NCBI GenBank assembly: GCA_944472135.2
Contig: OX235270.1
Span: 137,221,632-137,285,631 of the forward strand
Direction: 5' to 3'
Source: Trichobilharzia regenti
Taxonomy: Eukaryota; Platyhelminthes; Trematoda; Strigeidida; Schistosomatidae
DNA: 64,000 bases
A model generated the notes under the pieces. That model did no database searches, was not told the origin of the DNA, and saw only the letters and a program-made list of their open reading frames with translations. The position numbers and the translations under genes are program-made. Of this stretch, positions 45,640 through 59,800 are shown piece after piece (the first letter of the stretch is position 1; the number at the start of each line of letters is the position of its first letter).

Positions 45640-46320
45640 TGGAACTTTGCGAGAAGTGCAGCGGTGCAAGTAGACATATATCATACAGCACACAAAGTAG
45701 AAAAAGAATGCAAAGGAACTATAAGAAACAGAAATATGAGGCATGAAGGATAGTTATGTGGAAAACAATGAGAATTGAATGGATCTGGGGGATTATAAAA
45801 GGTGAATGCGTCAGACACATTGGCAAAAATACTGAGCAATATCACAGCATCACCATACAAAGATATCTGCTTATGAAGCTGAGAAGATTCTACATTTTGT
45901 CAGCTTCTTCAGCTAGAAGGACTGTATCAACCCCTTACTCTAGCTCGACAAAAGTGCGTCCAGCAATAAGTCAACCTCTTAAGTCATTAAAGTCCTCTAG
46001 GGTCCATTGCATTAGTACATCTGTGATGAAAGACGAAATCAAACAGAAAGAGGGACAGTGGCCATCACTGGTTGTAATCACTTCAGATGACAACTCTTCA
46101 TGAGCTCTCACACGGCTATGGCGTCAAACCAACAGTTCTCTCTGCTTCTTCTCATTTTAGAGTAGGGAGAGCTTTTGCAACCTCAGTTACAGATGGGGGA
46201 CCGATTTCTATATTCCACTCAGGTTGTTGCTGGCAAATTCAGTGAGGCTGTATATCAGTTGAATTTCCCCTCAAAGTTCTTCCTACAAATTTTCAGTCGT
46301 CTATCCTAATAATAGTAATG
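45640..46320 (-). mobile_element. RTE-B fragments (3' end and palm)
   Basis: 45640-45720 matches the RTE-B 3' end (complement of 40080-40190), and 45870-46110 matches the palm region (antisense of the YADD stretch, tcagcttcttcagctagaag). 46140-46320 matches RT entry. Large internal deletions separate the pieces. An AAT run lies at 46310-46335. Confidence 0.65.
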
Positions 46321-46335
46321 ATAATAATAATAATA

Positions 46336-46859
46336 TCTGTATTCTAAGCGGCAGTTTTGGTACAGTATTGCGTCTTTCTCATTGCAGGGGTAATAATTAA
46401 AACAGGGCATTTACATTGACTTATCAAAATAAAACCTTAACTATAATGGAGTTATACTCTGCCACAGTGCCCCAGTTTTATACTTATATCACTAATTCAA
46501 CAAGAATATGAATATAAAATTAAGTGGAAACGATGACAACAATATAATAATTAAAAAATAAGTTGGAAGTGTCCTGTCTAACACCTTTCGCATAGCATAA
46601 AATATGTGTAGAATTTTGGTACCTAGTCGTCTGAGCACACATACGTAGAACGTCAAACAGAATATCTTTCTGGAAACTAACATTACCTATTTTTTATTTT
46701 CATTTAAAAGACAAAAACCTGGTGCAATGTAGGCACCGAGAAGGTGCGCCACACAATAATAATAATTCAAATAAAAGACCTCATCTGGGAAGGAAGCAGT
46801 TATATTTAACAAGGCCAAACAGATTTCGTTGAAGTATAGTCCGAACGGGGAAGAAAGGA
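46336..46859. other. No gene recognised
   Basis: 46440-46500 resembles the sequence that follows the PLE 3' end at 28800-28850 (tgccacagtgccccagtttt), so a PLE trace may be present. Nothing else is seen. Confidence 0.4.
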
Positions 46860-48515
46860 GGAAATTGCCACGTCATGGGCTGACCATCTCTCCGCTTTTT
46901 CCATCTAGTTCCACGGCTAGCGGACAGAGACCTGTACGGAAGCCTCTAAGATGGCATTCGTAGCACATATCCAAGCCACCATAACTGGTATTTTGATGTG
47001 ACAACACTGAATGAATGGTGATCTCCACTGTGTCCAAACACACGCAGCCGGACCTGAGAATTACTCACGTGATGTCATCGCAAGCAAGCAATCCTGCAAA
47101 GATAGCGATGGGTGAATATGCAGAGTCACCTCACATCGTCAGCTCGCAGAGGTCAACTTTTACAGGCGTAGAGCAAGATAACATGCACCGAAGCATTGTG
47201 AACCCAACCTTTGACAGACAGGCTAACGTGGTGACGGCGCCCGAGCTGACACTCAAGTTAATGTTTGCCACCATAGCTTTCATGATACTGCAGGAAATAT
47301 CATTCATCACTCCTCCGCCAGCACTCACACAACCACCCAAATACACGAACTTATTGATAACTTCAAGCAGTTCACCTGCAAGTATGAGCACAGGTACATG
47401 CTGCTGCCAATCTTGTAATAGTACCTTTCACTTAGCGCAAGACACATACCACACTAACAGACACTGATCCCCAAATGATTAAGTGCGATTTGGGCAGCCT
47501 GCATGCTATCGTACAGTAAGACGATATCGTCTGCTTACTAGAGGTTCAGAAGTCTTTCTCTAGGAAGCAGATCTACACCGCTACGGCTTACATCCTAATG
47601 TAAGCACTGTCTAACCTAGCTCGCAAACGCCACTCGAATGTTGCTGTCTGCTGGATGTGACCGGCGTTCATCCAGGAAGTGCAAGGAACTAGCAGTAACC
47701 CAGTGGTTTCCAGCGGGGCATTCTTTCAAGCTGCAGGCGACTTCATTCGCCATTAGCATTGGACCTTGCAGATGTCGCCAATGTTGCTAGCTAGCTTTGA
47801 TTGCCACTCATTTTGATACTTCAAAGAGGTAGGAGGTGCTACCAGTTTGCTCAAATCAGCCTGTAGATCACGCCGTTTATGAACGCCTCCAAATCGCAAG
47901 ACGAACCTGGCACACACTAACGCATAATCGAAGTCCAGGTATGTGCTCGAGTAGGAGCGGCAGTCTTGTATGTATCCATACCATCGGAAACTGACAGGTC
48001 TGTGGTCATTCTGAGTCCAGGTTTGATTGGCAGAGGGAGGAGGACACCAGGTAGTGCTACGGTGATGGCTGTGTCGGAAGTTGGTACTGGCTAGAAATAG
48101 GTTGTGATCTGCACAAAGCTATAGAACACGGTCCTCATTATGTGACCTGCGATCATATAAACCCCACTGACCACCTAGATGCCCGACCTGTGCATTCAAT
48201 TACCCAGCTAGCACTGTAATACCTCTCTGACGCGCGTTGCAAGAGATCACCCAGTTGGTAGTAAAACTCATCCTTAATTGCATCCGGACTGCAATACGTC
48301 CGTGCGTAGGCAGAGACCACAAATAGGCACTGCCTTTCTGGCCTACCACTTCTTACTTTCGTATAACCTTTCAGCCTCACAGAGCATAAATGACTGTTAA
48401 TGGGGATCCAGTCGAGTAATGTGGCTCCGGCTCTAGCACTTAGTGCGACTCCAGCTACGCCGGATGCCAACGCCACAGGGTCCCCGGACAAGCGAAGGTG
48501 GTACTGATATGTATC
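46860..48515 (-). mobile_element. Third RTE-type element (RTE-C), fragmentary
   Basis: Minus frame 47391-47131 reads VINKFVYLGGCVSAGGGVMN, the thumb motif of LINE reverse transcriptases. 48518-48153 reads GDPVALASGVAGVALSARAG, TLLDWIPINSHLCSVRL and CLFVVSAYARTYCSPD, an endonuclease start related to but clearly different from RTE-B. Between them are decayed endonuclease and palm traces (tacagtaagacgatatcgtc, near 47513-47532, is the antisense of the ADD region), with a large deletion. Only this copy was noticed. Confidence 0.7.
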
Positions 48516-48915
48516 CACATGATGTGTGTTTTGTTTTTGACAGTCTGTTATATTTTGCTATGTGTATATGGATCGATATTCCATTATAACTGACATTATG
48601 CTTTTGTCTGTTCACTATCTAAATAAACAATGTATGACCTTGTTGTTATATGACATTACAACCAATCATGGTAAGACGTTATCTTATTGGTTCATGTGTA
48701 TTAGCCATTTTCATATATACTCTTGCTTTCTCATTCTTGTTCCCACGTTCGTACATTGCGTACCATTTCACTCACACGCTAGTGTGACATTTATTTTCTT
48801 TGTCTGGAAAATACAAGTATCATCGTAAACCTGGTGGTCTTCTGATTTCCCTCTTTCCGCGTCAGGACTATTAACTACTCGACGAGTACATAACATAATT
48901 GGCGACGGGAAAACT
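48516..48915 (+). mobile_element. Candidate LTR plus primer-binding region of a Gypsy-type element
   Basis: TGTGTGTTTTG opens a 390-bp stretch with no coding capacity that ends ...gagtacataaca, followed by ttggcgacgggaaa at 48899-48912. A TTGGCGACG string just after an LTR is common in Gypsy-type elements. No second LTR, gag or pol was found nearby, so this would be a 5' remnant. The call rests on pattern resemblance only. Confidence 0.4.
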
Positions 48916-49559
48916 CTAATAACTCACTCAGCAGCAGTACATAACAGGTACATACTATCAGAACTTCCAGACGGAGGTATTCAAAGCATTTCGCTGGGAT
49001 CTTCAATGGGGGTCTCCAAAATTCACGAGACAACTATAATGAGGCTTTCCAATGTTCTTACCAGACCTGTCTGATGTCTGACTTGCATCAATATCTGAAC
49101 ATTGTAGGTAACAAAGTTGGGCACGGCACGCAGTTTAAAGATATATGTGTTACATGTCGCACTGGGGACCACCATTTTTAAGGCTACTCACTGACACATC
49201 GAAGCGTTACAGATGGCCTGAGAATTTAGACAAGGGTAAAAGACTGAAGAAAGTGAAAACACCAAGGATAGAAAAAGTAAAACAAAAAGAGTTAGGAAGA
49301 AAAGCGCAATTTGGAATATCATTATTGTTCGAGAGCATTGGAATGAGCATGCGATTAGTTCTACTTGTAGTTTCATTTCATCGATAGTGTGAGGACTGAG
49401 AAACTACCTGGGCTCCCAGACCAAACCAGGACCACATCCGAGCCTTTGAATTGGTGTCTCATCCGCAAGGCAGTACAGCAGTGTTGGGAGCTATGTTCCC
49501 ATGGTTTCCAGCGATCAATACAAGTTGATACGCCACTCGATCCGATTGGATTCCGGAGT

Positions 49560-50660
49560 CCTTGTACCCTATATTAACCGCTATCTAAACAACCTCTCGG
49601 AATGGTAGGACCTACAGGAACATAAGTTCCAGCCAGTGTAGCTTGTTGGATCATTGCGGCAAACAGGCCCAACCACTACAAGGTAACAGCTGTCGGTCAG
49701 AAACTAACGTGATGTGGGAAGACCAGGATAGATAAGAGGAGATGTACAGTCCAAGGTACTGTTTCCTATCAGAAAAATAGGAATGCAACAACTTATTTGT
49801 CCGGCATCCTGCTTGTGTTGTAGCAAGCTTGTTTAACGAAAGAGGCCTGAGCGGTAACTGAGGACTGTTTCGCCTATCATTTGCTTTTGCTACCTGATTC
49901 CCTAATAAACTCAAATAGCTGTCTGGTATTGCGCATCGCTGATTCCTTTTCCATCTTTTTCGCTTTTGTCGCCCACTACTGTTCACGTTCGTTCCATAGG
50001 CTTTCAGACAGCTTTCGCTCCTTATTATGTTTGAAGCCCCCACCCCCCAGAGTCAGTCCTCTTGAATTTCGCAGTACTGATTAAGCAACAGAAATCCACT
50101 AGCAATTTGTAACCATTGGTTATAGGTTGTCTATCATCTTTATTGCTGTTTCTACAGCTGACTGGATATAATACCGGGATGTCTTTCTATAAGTCTCAGG
50201 TGCATGTTGTGCTTAGTTATTTTCACCTTAAAGAAAGAAAGACTGAGTTGTCATCTAGATGTACGAGGATTAGTGGTTTGGTAGCTACAGGTTTTCTTCC
50301 TTTTCAGTTGTAGGCACATATATGCAAGGATTATCACTTGATCAGTGCCTACGCAGGTATTCTGGGAAGAACGGCAGTCATCTATCCACTGTATCCATCT
50401 ATAGCTTATAGCTACTCGATCTGTTTGAATCCATTGCTCATTTATTGATGGAGGTTGTCAGGTTAGGCAACGTTTGCAATTAATGCTAGAGAGAAACATG
50501 GGACTTCGTCGGTGACATTAGTATACTTTTTTGACTGATACAGCTTCTCTATTTAAGCATTGAAAATAATAAAATGAATAATCTCACAGGTTCGCTTTTA
50601 TACTCAAACTAGACGACTATCTATAGAACTCATCCTTTACTTCGGTTGGGACATAAAATG
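49560..50660 (-). mobile_element. Decayed RTE-B-like fragments (leader, endonuclease and RT entry)
   Basis: 49565-49700 matches the RTE-B 5' leader (aaccgctatctaaacaacct). 49860-50040 matches the RT linker (gttccctaataaactcaaat-like; tttcgcttttgtcgcccact). 50100-50660 carries diverged endonuclease sequence (cagttgtaggcacatatatg, gatctgtttgaatccattgc). Order and orientation are consistent with one old copy, perhaps rearranged. Confidence 0.6.
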
Positions 50661-50716
50661 AAATTATGATGAAAAGATATCGATGGGTACATAAATTCAT
50701 AATCACCTATGCCATC

Positions 50717-50722
50717 TTTATT
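50717..50722 (-). terminator. Likely polyadenylation signal of the DDX47 gene
   Basis: AATAAA on the minus strand, about 150 nt beyond the stop codon at 50873. Confidence 0.5.
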
Positions 50723-50872
50723 TACGATGCATTCACTTATAAAATTACCAGCGTCAAATTTTAACAGAAACAAGACAGATATTCGGAGAAAAACAAGCCA
50801 AGTGTTCTTCTGAAAGAAGGATACATATACTGAATCTACTAAAATATGTATACCAATAATTCCTCGTCATGA

Positions 50873-53800
50873 TTATTTGTGTTTTATGTGTTTTTTGAAT
50901 TTCTGTAATATATTTCTTTTATTGTTATTATCTTTCTTATCTGAGAGCACTTTGCGTTTCTTCTTTTTGCTCAAATGAATTGACGTAGTATCTTGTTGAT
51001 TTGTTCCTTCTTCTTCAGTAATAGTTGACATAGCATTCAATACCTCTGAAATTTCTAATCTTTTGGAAACGGGTGCATCAGATGCCCAAGCAGTTCGTTT
51101 TAGACCAGGTTTGGTGACTATGTCATTACTGTTTGGTGTTGGAAGGTCGTCAACAGCTGTGAATACAGTACAGCCTTTGGCTTTGGAACGTTTTCTCATT
51201 GATTCAACCGCCTAGATTAAGACATATATATTAGAAGATAAAGTTAGTAGATATGACGACTAAGCCAATGTTAACATACTATAAGCATTATTGAAAAATA
51301 TTCTAACTTTATTAAACATTAGTATAGGTATAGTAAGAGTAGGTCAATTTAAGTATATTATAAATTTATGAGATTGTAATGAACTAACTTGATTCGCTCT
51401 AAGAGAAGCCTCTTTTATTTCCATATTCAATTCTTTAATTGCTGCTTCAAGCATTTTATCTTCTGAACTATTGGGTTCAATCAGTGCAGGTATTCTCTCT
51501 TGACCAAGACCCCCAGCAGATATTAAATGTGATTCAATTTCTTTTAAGAAGAAAGTAACCGAATACTGGGTTAACAATGTTAAGGCACAACCGAAGCGAC
51601 CAGCTCTGGCAGTCCGACCAACTCGGTGCATATAAATTTTCGCATCTAACGGGACATCATAATTCACGACCAAACCAACCTGTGGGATATCTAAACCACT
51701 GAAAAGAAACAGAAGAAAGGCTTGAAACAAAAACACATGCCATTTTAAATCTTATTTATCTCAGATAACCAATTTAATGTGTAACACTAATTCAGGATAT
51801 TTTGTACAACTAGTTGTTTGGAACATAAATGCAATATGCAGTTGGTCTCTTGAGTGATAATATACTTGTAATGCATTTAATCAATTCTTCGTATTCGAAT
51901 CAAGAGTGTCAGCATATTTCCAAGGAAAATAAAAGCATAATAAGCAAATCTTGCATACATGTGAAGAGCTACAGTGCCGCTGTTGACCCTGATATAATGC
52001 CACTTTCCACTCAAAAAAGTGGAAAGAATTTCCGATTATTATTCACAAAAGTACTCAAAATGCACACAAATTTAAAAGATGGGTCAGATGACGTTAGACA
52101 ATTTACTCTTCAAAATTATTTTGTCTAACTTTACTTAGAAGAAACACAATCCTCAGACATACATCAAATTGGAGACATAGAATTTTGAGTATGACACAGT
52201 CTTCATCTGATAGAAAAAAAAGTCTCCCAAATGTCGATCAGAATCGGATTCCTATGTGCCAGCCAAAATAACGAGTTTGAGACGCAGGAAAACCGAGAAT
52301 ATGGTAAAAGGTAAACATTTAACCAACGTATCCTCAGGCAAAATGCAATTTTTCTTCTCCTAAACTCCACTTCGTCTTCTCATCCCCACGCACTCTACGA
52401 ACATATGTACTATATTAATTGAGCTCATATTCTTGTCAACGTCATCATCACAGGAAGACTTGTTTCCTATCTTACAAACTGGGATGATTAACAGTCTACT
52501 CCAGTCTCACCAAACTCTCTCTCGGATTCACACACACTAACAACTAGTATATAAGTTAATCACTCTAAGTCAGTAATCCATCGTCTCAATTTTGAAACAC
52601 CTCTGAGGTCAATCCATCGGATCACGATGCTTTGCTGTATTTTCGGATAAGATACATCCCTGACAACCTCCACTATAGTTGACAAATCAGTTTCCACAAT
52701 CCACTTAAGCTGTGGTTCGATGGTGGCCAACTGTAGACCAGTTGGACTCTTCTCCAAACTCTTCTACCTGACATTCCAGCCACCTCTCATAAGGAGGTGT
52801 CAAAGTTCTATTCCTCTTGGCAATGGTGTCATCATGGCTTTCGCTTTCTCACTATTCAGCAAAGCCTATTTCTGAAGTCCTCCTCTTGTATTTCTCTCTC
52901 GTCACCCAGCATTGTATGTGGTTGTTATGAAGACTTAGTCGGAAACTTTCAGTGATTATAGCGCGTGGTGTGTTCTGGCGTCAGTTCTCTAGTAGTGACC
53001 GACCCGTTTGGATGAGGCCACGGAAATCTGCTGGCATTCGATAACCCCTCTCACCACAGACTTACAGATGTATTCATACTGTTACATGGTGGGAGCAAGT
53101 TTCATTGGAATGAGCATTACTGTTATACTCAAATAAAGGATTAGTTATTTCCCGCCACACACAGTCATTGAGATCACAACAACAAATAACAGACACGTAA
53201 GAACTGCTTAATTGTTGTTTTTTACATCCACTCAGCTGGAGGCTTTATTTGATTGCACAATCATACATGTTCAAAGTCCGCATGACTGGGTGTCGCACAG
53301 AGAATAACTGTCTCCTATGGATTCTCTCCGTCATTTTACTCTCATCTTATCTAACTCTTCTATTTGTGTCGATCGTTGTTTTTATATCGGTGTTCTCCAG
53401 GTGATTTACGAAGTTACTGTTGTCCAGTGTCAGACAGTTTCTGAACAAATAGGTACGAGTTCACCGTCTATGGTTCATCGATATGTAACTACATAGATAA
53501 CACAGCACATATTTCCGTTTGGCTGAGCAACAAGAACACTGGTTCCGGCCATTAAGACTCATCGCAGAAGCAGGCTCGACCACCAAGCTAAACTTGTAGC
53601 TATCAGTTGTTTGAAAAACATGACTAAGAAACCTTGGTACTACTATCTACTATCAGTCAACTAATTAGTCGACATTCAAACTTTGCGACTTTAAGACAAT
53701 ACAAATCGACTTCAAACAGAGATGATGAGAAGTGGCTGTGGAGTTTGGTCTCCAAACAAAATTTTCCATTGTTAGTGGACAAACAAACAGATCTGATCAA

Positions 53801-56800
53801 TAGGAATTATTACTTCACATGAAACAGTACAATAATTATGAACGTGCTTTTTGAAAATAACAAGAGGAATTTAACTCCACAGTGTTTGTTTTCAACCTAT
53901 AAACCGAAAAAAATAACAGGAAGATTATACGTACCGGCTTGCTACATCTGTAGCTACAAGGACTGCACCTTGGGTCTGTTTGAATTTATGAAGTGCTCCT
54001 AAGCGCTGAGCCTGAGGCATATCTCCATTCAGTGCTACAACAGGCTGACGTAGAAACTGACGTAACAGCAAATTCAGTTGGTTACAGGCTATTCGAGTAC
54101 GTGTGAAGACAATCACAGAAGTGGACATAAAAGGCCTGCATAGAAGGCAAAACATCATCAATTTGTAATTTCATACAATTTCAGAACGTTATGCATTTAA
54201 AAACTTCTCTTGATGATAACTGGAAGAGCCTATGCATTATTCAACAATAGCAGTCTTCGTCGCTCTTACATTACAGTCAGTGAAATTTAGTAATGGCTAG
54301 TGAGGTCTAGTGGTTTCGCTCAACGTGAAAAAGTCGCGAGAGAAGACACTACTGATGATAATAAACCTGGTCTAAAACATCCCGATGTGTAATTCACCAG
54401 TCACCCATTAGAGAAAACAGATATAACTACTAGCTGATTGAGAAGAACCCTAAGAAACAACCACCACATTCAATCATGGTATTAGGTGAGACAACCATTA
54501 ACTTTCAGTGCACCGAATTACTGACGAGTAATATGGACATGGGATTCGGTGGAGGCTCCATAATTGAAAAGATGACCAACTACCATCAATAGATGCATTT
54601 ATTCGAAGCAATGCATTGGCGTTCGTGATAAATCAGTATCTATGGGTCGGTGTGCTCGTCCGAAGTGTCTTTCATTATGCTTCTAGATGACTCTGAATCG
54701 TTGTCGGGAGCAGACGACATCTCTCCTTCAGACAAATTAGTAAGGCAAGACATTGCACCTGAATACCCTTGCATAAAGTGGTGAAATGAGGTTTCGATTG
54801 TATTTTGTCGGTTTTCAGATAAGAAGTAATGGATAAGAATTGTGAATGTTTGCCCACTATCGACGGTGATCTCCTTGGTTGTGACTGACTGGATCATGAA
54901 TCAGACTTTGAGTGGAGGGTGAGAAGACGTAGATATGTCGGACCGACAAAAGGATTCTAGAAGATATGAATTACTCACAAAATCGAAGATTTACAGGGCG
55001 GCCAGTCGGTCGGAAAGAATAAACAAGACGGAACTCTGACAGTGCAGGTGAACAGTCGAGGACCTACCACTCAACTAATATGTAGAAGGAAATGGGGACA
55101 TCAAATGTCGGACAAGCTCTCCAATGGAAAACGGATGAGAAACAGCAGGTTGGGTTACTCGTGAGATCATATGAAGAGGTGAGAGCTTTAAGGTAGTCAT
55201 GGAGCCAGGTGAAAGTGATGACAGCCAACCAAGTGCAATGGGATTTGGAACTGGAGATCAATGTTTCACTCGAAGTGCAGGGGACGTCTAATTACAACAA
55301 TCATAAGGTTCATGCGTTTGCTGATTTAAACCATGGAATCACTAGAGGCCATAAATATCTGTTATTCACATGTGACATTTCAAACTCACTATACACACTG
55401 TATGACAGAAATTTTGATGCACCGACTACCCATAGAACAAGATTTATATCACAATCAACACTTGAGTATCACATCCTAATAAAATACATAACATAGACAT
55501 AATAAAAGCCGAAAGATTTATCCACAAATGAGTTGAAAACGTCGGATACCTCAAGGAATCGTTAGTGCATATTACTGAGCTATCTCAAACGAGGTTGCAT
55601 CCGCTCTCTAGCAACACCGTTTTGAAAATATCGATGCGTAATAGAAACGCATCTGAAGATACTAAGGAACACTAGGTCTACTTTGTGAAAAACAGATAAG
55701 TTGGAATGTAGTTAAAATTCACAATGTATGTCGACAAAATATTGAGCTTATTTGCAAAGTCAACTAGCTAACAACTATTCACTCTGTGTGGTTACAGACT
55801 ATTAATGGGGCTTCAATGGCTCCATAAAGATTCTGATGAAAGTGAAGCACAGAAAGCACTTTGACAACTTGCTTACCGATCATTTGAGTCACTGTTTGCC
55901 ATCGTAGTAGCCTGTAGTTTTATCAAATCCAATCCAGGAGCCTGAATTTCAGGACACAGTGCAACACGAAGTAAATAGACTAAATATGAGTCAATTTCAC
56001 ACTGAGGCACTAAGTGTACATATTGACGTAAATTAGTCAAACTTTGAAATTTGCTTTTACGTGTAGACACACGAACTGGGTCGCGTATTGAAGTCCGTTG
56101 AAGTTTGCCAACCTAACAAAGGAAGCATACAAAAATACCAATACTTGAAAAATCAGAGTTATAATTGCATTTACGCGAATAAAGCTTGATATGGGTGGAA
56201 TTTCGTAAGCAGTATTTTGCTCAAGTGTCTTAAGTGCCCCAAATAATTTGAAATCACTCTAAGCTTCTGTACTCTCTGTCATCTCGTGACAGTAAATCTA
56301 GACAGCGTAACACTAGTCTTATGTTCCAGAGCGCCGACAGCTAAAGCGTACGCGGTAATTTGTCTCAGATGGGAATAATAATAGAAACCTTAGGATGTAA
56401 TCGTATTCACGCATACTATGAAATCGTCCTAGGAAGACCAATCACAAAGAGAATTTCACGTTAGTCACTACACGCAGATGATTTGTATCGGAGTTGATTC
56501 CACGCCAACTAGAGTGTAACAATAACTCAAACAAACAAAGTCAGGCTTAAATTAATTTCCTTTGTGAGAGCAGATCACTTTGAGAAACTACAGCTTACTG
56601 TTTATGCATTTTGTTGAATCTTAAAATGAGCTCAACCAGTTATTTAAACGCTCTGTGATGACTAAAATGTTCACACATCATCTCACTACTCGTCAAGAGG
56701 TACCATCACAGGAGGCTATGCTCCAATAATTACCTGTTGGCATGTATAGGCTGGTTGAGAGAGAGCGTAAACTTAGGAGGACAATTCTGACACACTCCCA

Positions 56801-59800
56801 CATGTATATACGGAGGTGCGTATGTATTTATGACCGATTTGAAAAGCAACATGTTGTCATTTTCATTCTCCAAATAGCTCGGTAGTGGAATCATTTTGGT
56901 TGGTGAGAACTAGCAGTGGAATCCAGGATGCACATTTCGTCCTATTTGGGACACGAGGATAATGTTTTGTGGTTCGAGTCTCAGTACGAACACTATCACT
57001 TACTGGGAATGGAGGTACATCCAGATGACAAACCTCTTATCACATTTGTTTTATTATTCCAGAGTTACTTATTTCCCACCAGCTTGTCCTTCCTACACTA
57101 CAAAACGCCGTAACTTACTCTGAAGTGCCGTTCTTCCGCGCTATACCTCTTCCAATATAACTGTGTGCACCATCTAAACAACGAAATTCAAGGATAACCT
57201 GACAATCAACAGGTTGCATCTGCACTGGACAATTTCCAGGGACTACAATGTAACTGTTGACATTGCGCGAAAAGTAAACACGTGCATTCAGATGGACTGA
57301 TTATGTGGGCTTATGAAATTAGGATTACAACTAACGCGATATTGCAACGCTAAACTCAATCAACTAAAATCACAAACTAATTTTTTCGAACTAACCTTTT
57401 CAGTCATGGTCGCGGAGAATAGAAATGTCTGTCGCCGTGCAGGAACAATACAAAGAATCCTCTCAATGACAGATTCGAAATCAGTACTGAGCATTCTGTC
57501 TGCTTCGTCGATTACTAGTACGCGTAAGTTCGCGAACTTTAACTCGTCGAAACCTTTGGTTTTCTTTAAATGATCAACAAACCGACCAGGTGTAGCTATT
57601 TAAAAAAAAGGATCGCAATCGCACATTAACACGATTTTGATTACTGTATAGCGAATAAACAAGTATTAAGAAATGAAGATCTGGTAGGTTGATGCTTTAA
57701 GTTGAAGACATTATTATCATCATCTTACAATACTACAATGGAATTTACAAAACCAGACAAATTTAAAGACCAGGAATCTTAGGGGAAGATGTCTGTCACA
57801 ACAGAACCAAACCATCCACATTACGTCTCGAAAGTTCCTAGACCTTGTGTGCTTCAAGCTAAAATATACATGTATGCATAGCTAACTAAAAACTATGAAG
57901 ATAAATGGCAAGGCTGGAAGCATCAAGTAGTTTACAAACGAAAACATACTGTATGTTACAAGCTACAGTGTCACCACCTAATTTTTAAGTTGAACGGAGA
58001 AATAAAAATTCTGGCGTAACAATTCTCACTTTGACACTAATTCAGTGTTAGAATAAATATAAACCACCAGTAGAATACAAACATGTTCGGTGGATGAGCG
58101 AGACAATCAAACTTCACAAAATAATAGACTGTTAGGGAAATATGACCTCAAGAAGATTGGTTATAATTTCGAAATTAGGTTCCTATTGGCCTTACATCAT
58201 AAGCCACAACTATTTATGTGTAATTTAATTAGCATAACTCGGAATATGTTTGCTTACACATTATTGGTGTCCTAACAAATTATTTGGGATCGACATTCGG
58301 CCGCGAAAATATTACATGTCGAAATGGAAGCAGGTTTTTTATGAGCTTCAGTGTATGGACAGTGCTATGCTACTGATAACTTCTTTGCCAGACAACTAGA
58401 ACAGTTAGGAAACGATTTTTATCAACCACTTTAACACGTATGAATCATTTGAAGTCGATGAAAGTCGATCATAAAGTAAATGCATAATTCAAATTTATAC
58501 ATATGCAACTGTCTGTCTGTTTTCGACATAGAACTTTGCACAAATGTGCGGAAGTTCAAGTCGCCACGTTCCGTGTAGCACGCGAAGTAAGAGAAGAAAG
58601 TACAAGAAAAGCATAATAGAAACAGTGAGCAGAGGTGTGAGACAAAGGAGTAATAAAGAAATACAAAACAGTTTCATTGAAGATCATAAGTCACAGGGAG
58701 TGGATGCATCTGCGCCACTGAGAACGGTTTTGAGCCATAACACCAATTGTTTCCAACCATAGATTTTTACCGTCCCGAGGACCCCAGCCTGGAAGTCTAC
58801 ACCTTTCTACGTGGCTTAGACCAACTGTTGTGGATTTCAACTGTGAAACACAAACTCAACAACAGACATCTAAACAGATGTGACTTTCATAGCATCCAAA
58901 GAGCGTAATAATAAGGCATTGGGAAAACGAATGACAAACAGACATGTTATTTAGTTTGGACCCTACATTTGTGATGATGCTGTGAATAATTATAGAACGC
59001 ATTTATTTTGACGAAAGGAAAACTCATAGTTAGTACTCAGACCTAACGAAAACAATTAGTGTGACAGCAGCAATCAATCGGTATAGTCTAAAATATGAAC
59101 AGAAAGTGAAAAAGTATGCATCTTTTGCTTGAAGAGCTGCCATCTTGCCTGGGAAGTGTTTGTCAAGTGAAAATCAAATTGATGGTTTATCATTCTATTC
59201 TCATGACGAATGGAACTTTGAGTACATGAAAGGGGTGTGTACACTGTAGCAGACTTTCTAGTTTTAAGTAAATATGCTTAACCTTATTCAAGGCGTAAGA
59301 ACAGGAATTTCACAGCAACCTAATTTTCAACTACCCATACACTGAATCAGGCATGGCATGAAAGTTGGACCTAAAATAACGTTACATCTCAGTGTGAAAG
59401 GAGGAATTATCACGAAGCACAAAACGTCATGCTTATGTGGGGAATTCACATCAGTGGCTGCATAAATGATGTCTATGGAAATTTAGTGTATTGTGCAATG
59501 AAAACACTCATCGGATATAAATTTATTTATGCATAACCATTTAGAGGTATCTTCATGTCAAAAGCAATTACTGGTAATAACTTCGCATATCACATGATTA
59601 AACACTGTGAATAAACATTCATTACAAAATCTATTTGTAGCACCACCTACACTATACTAACTAGATTATGCTGACAAGGTCTCATGAAGTCAGGTTGGAC
59701 GATCAGCAAATAACCCGTCATAAAATGTGGAAATCGGAAGGAAACTACCAGCATCATTACCAGAACTTTTCCAAACAATAAATTTATTGGCTGATTATTT

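Noticed and set aside
54640..54897. A real gene from the acidic minus-strand frame (85 codons)
   Set aside because: It lies inside a DDX47 intron, lacks a known domain and has no splice-supported continuation.
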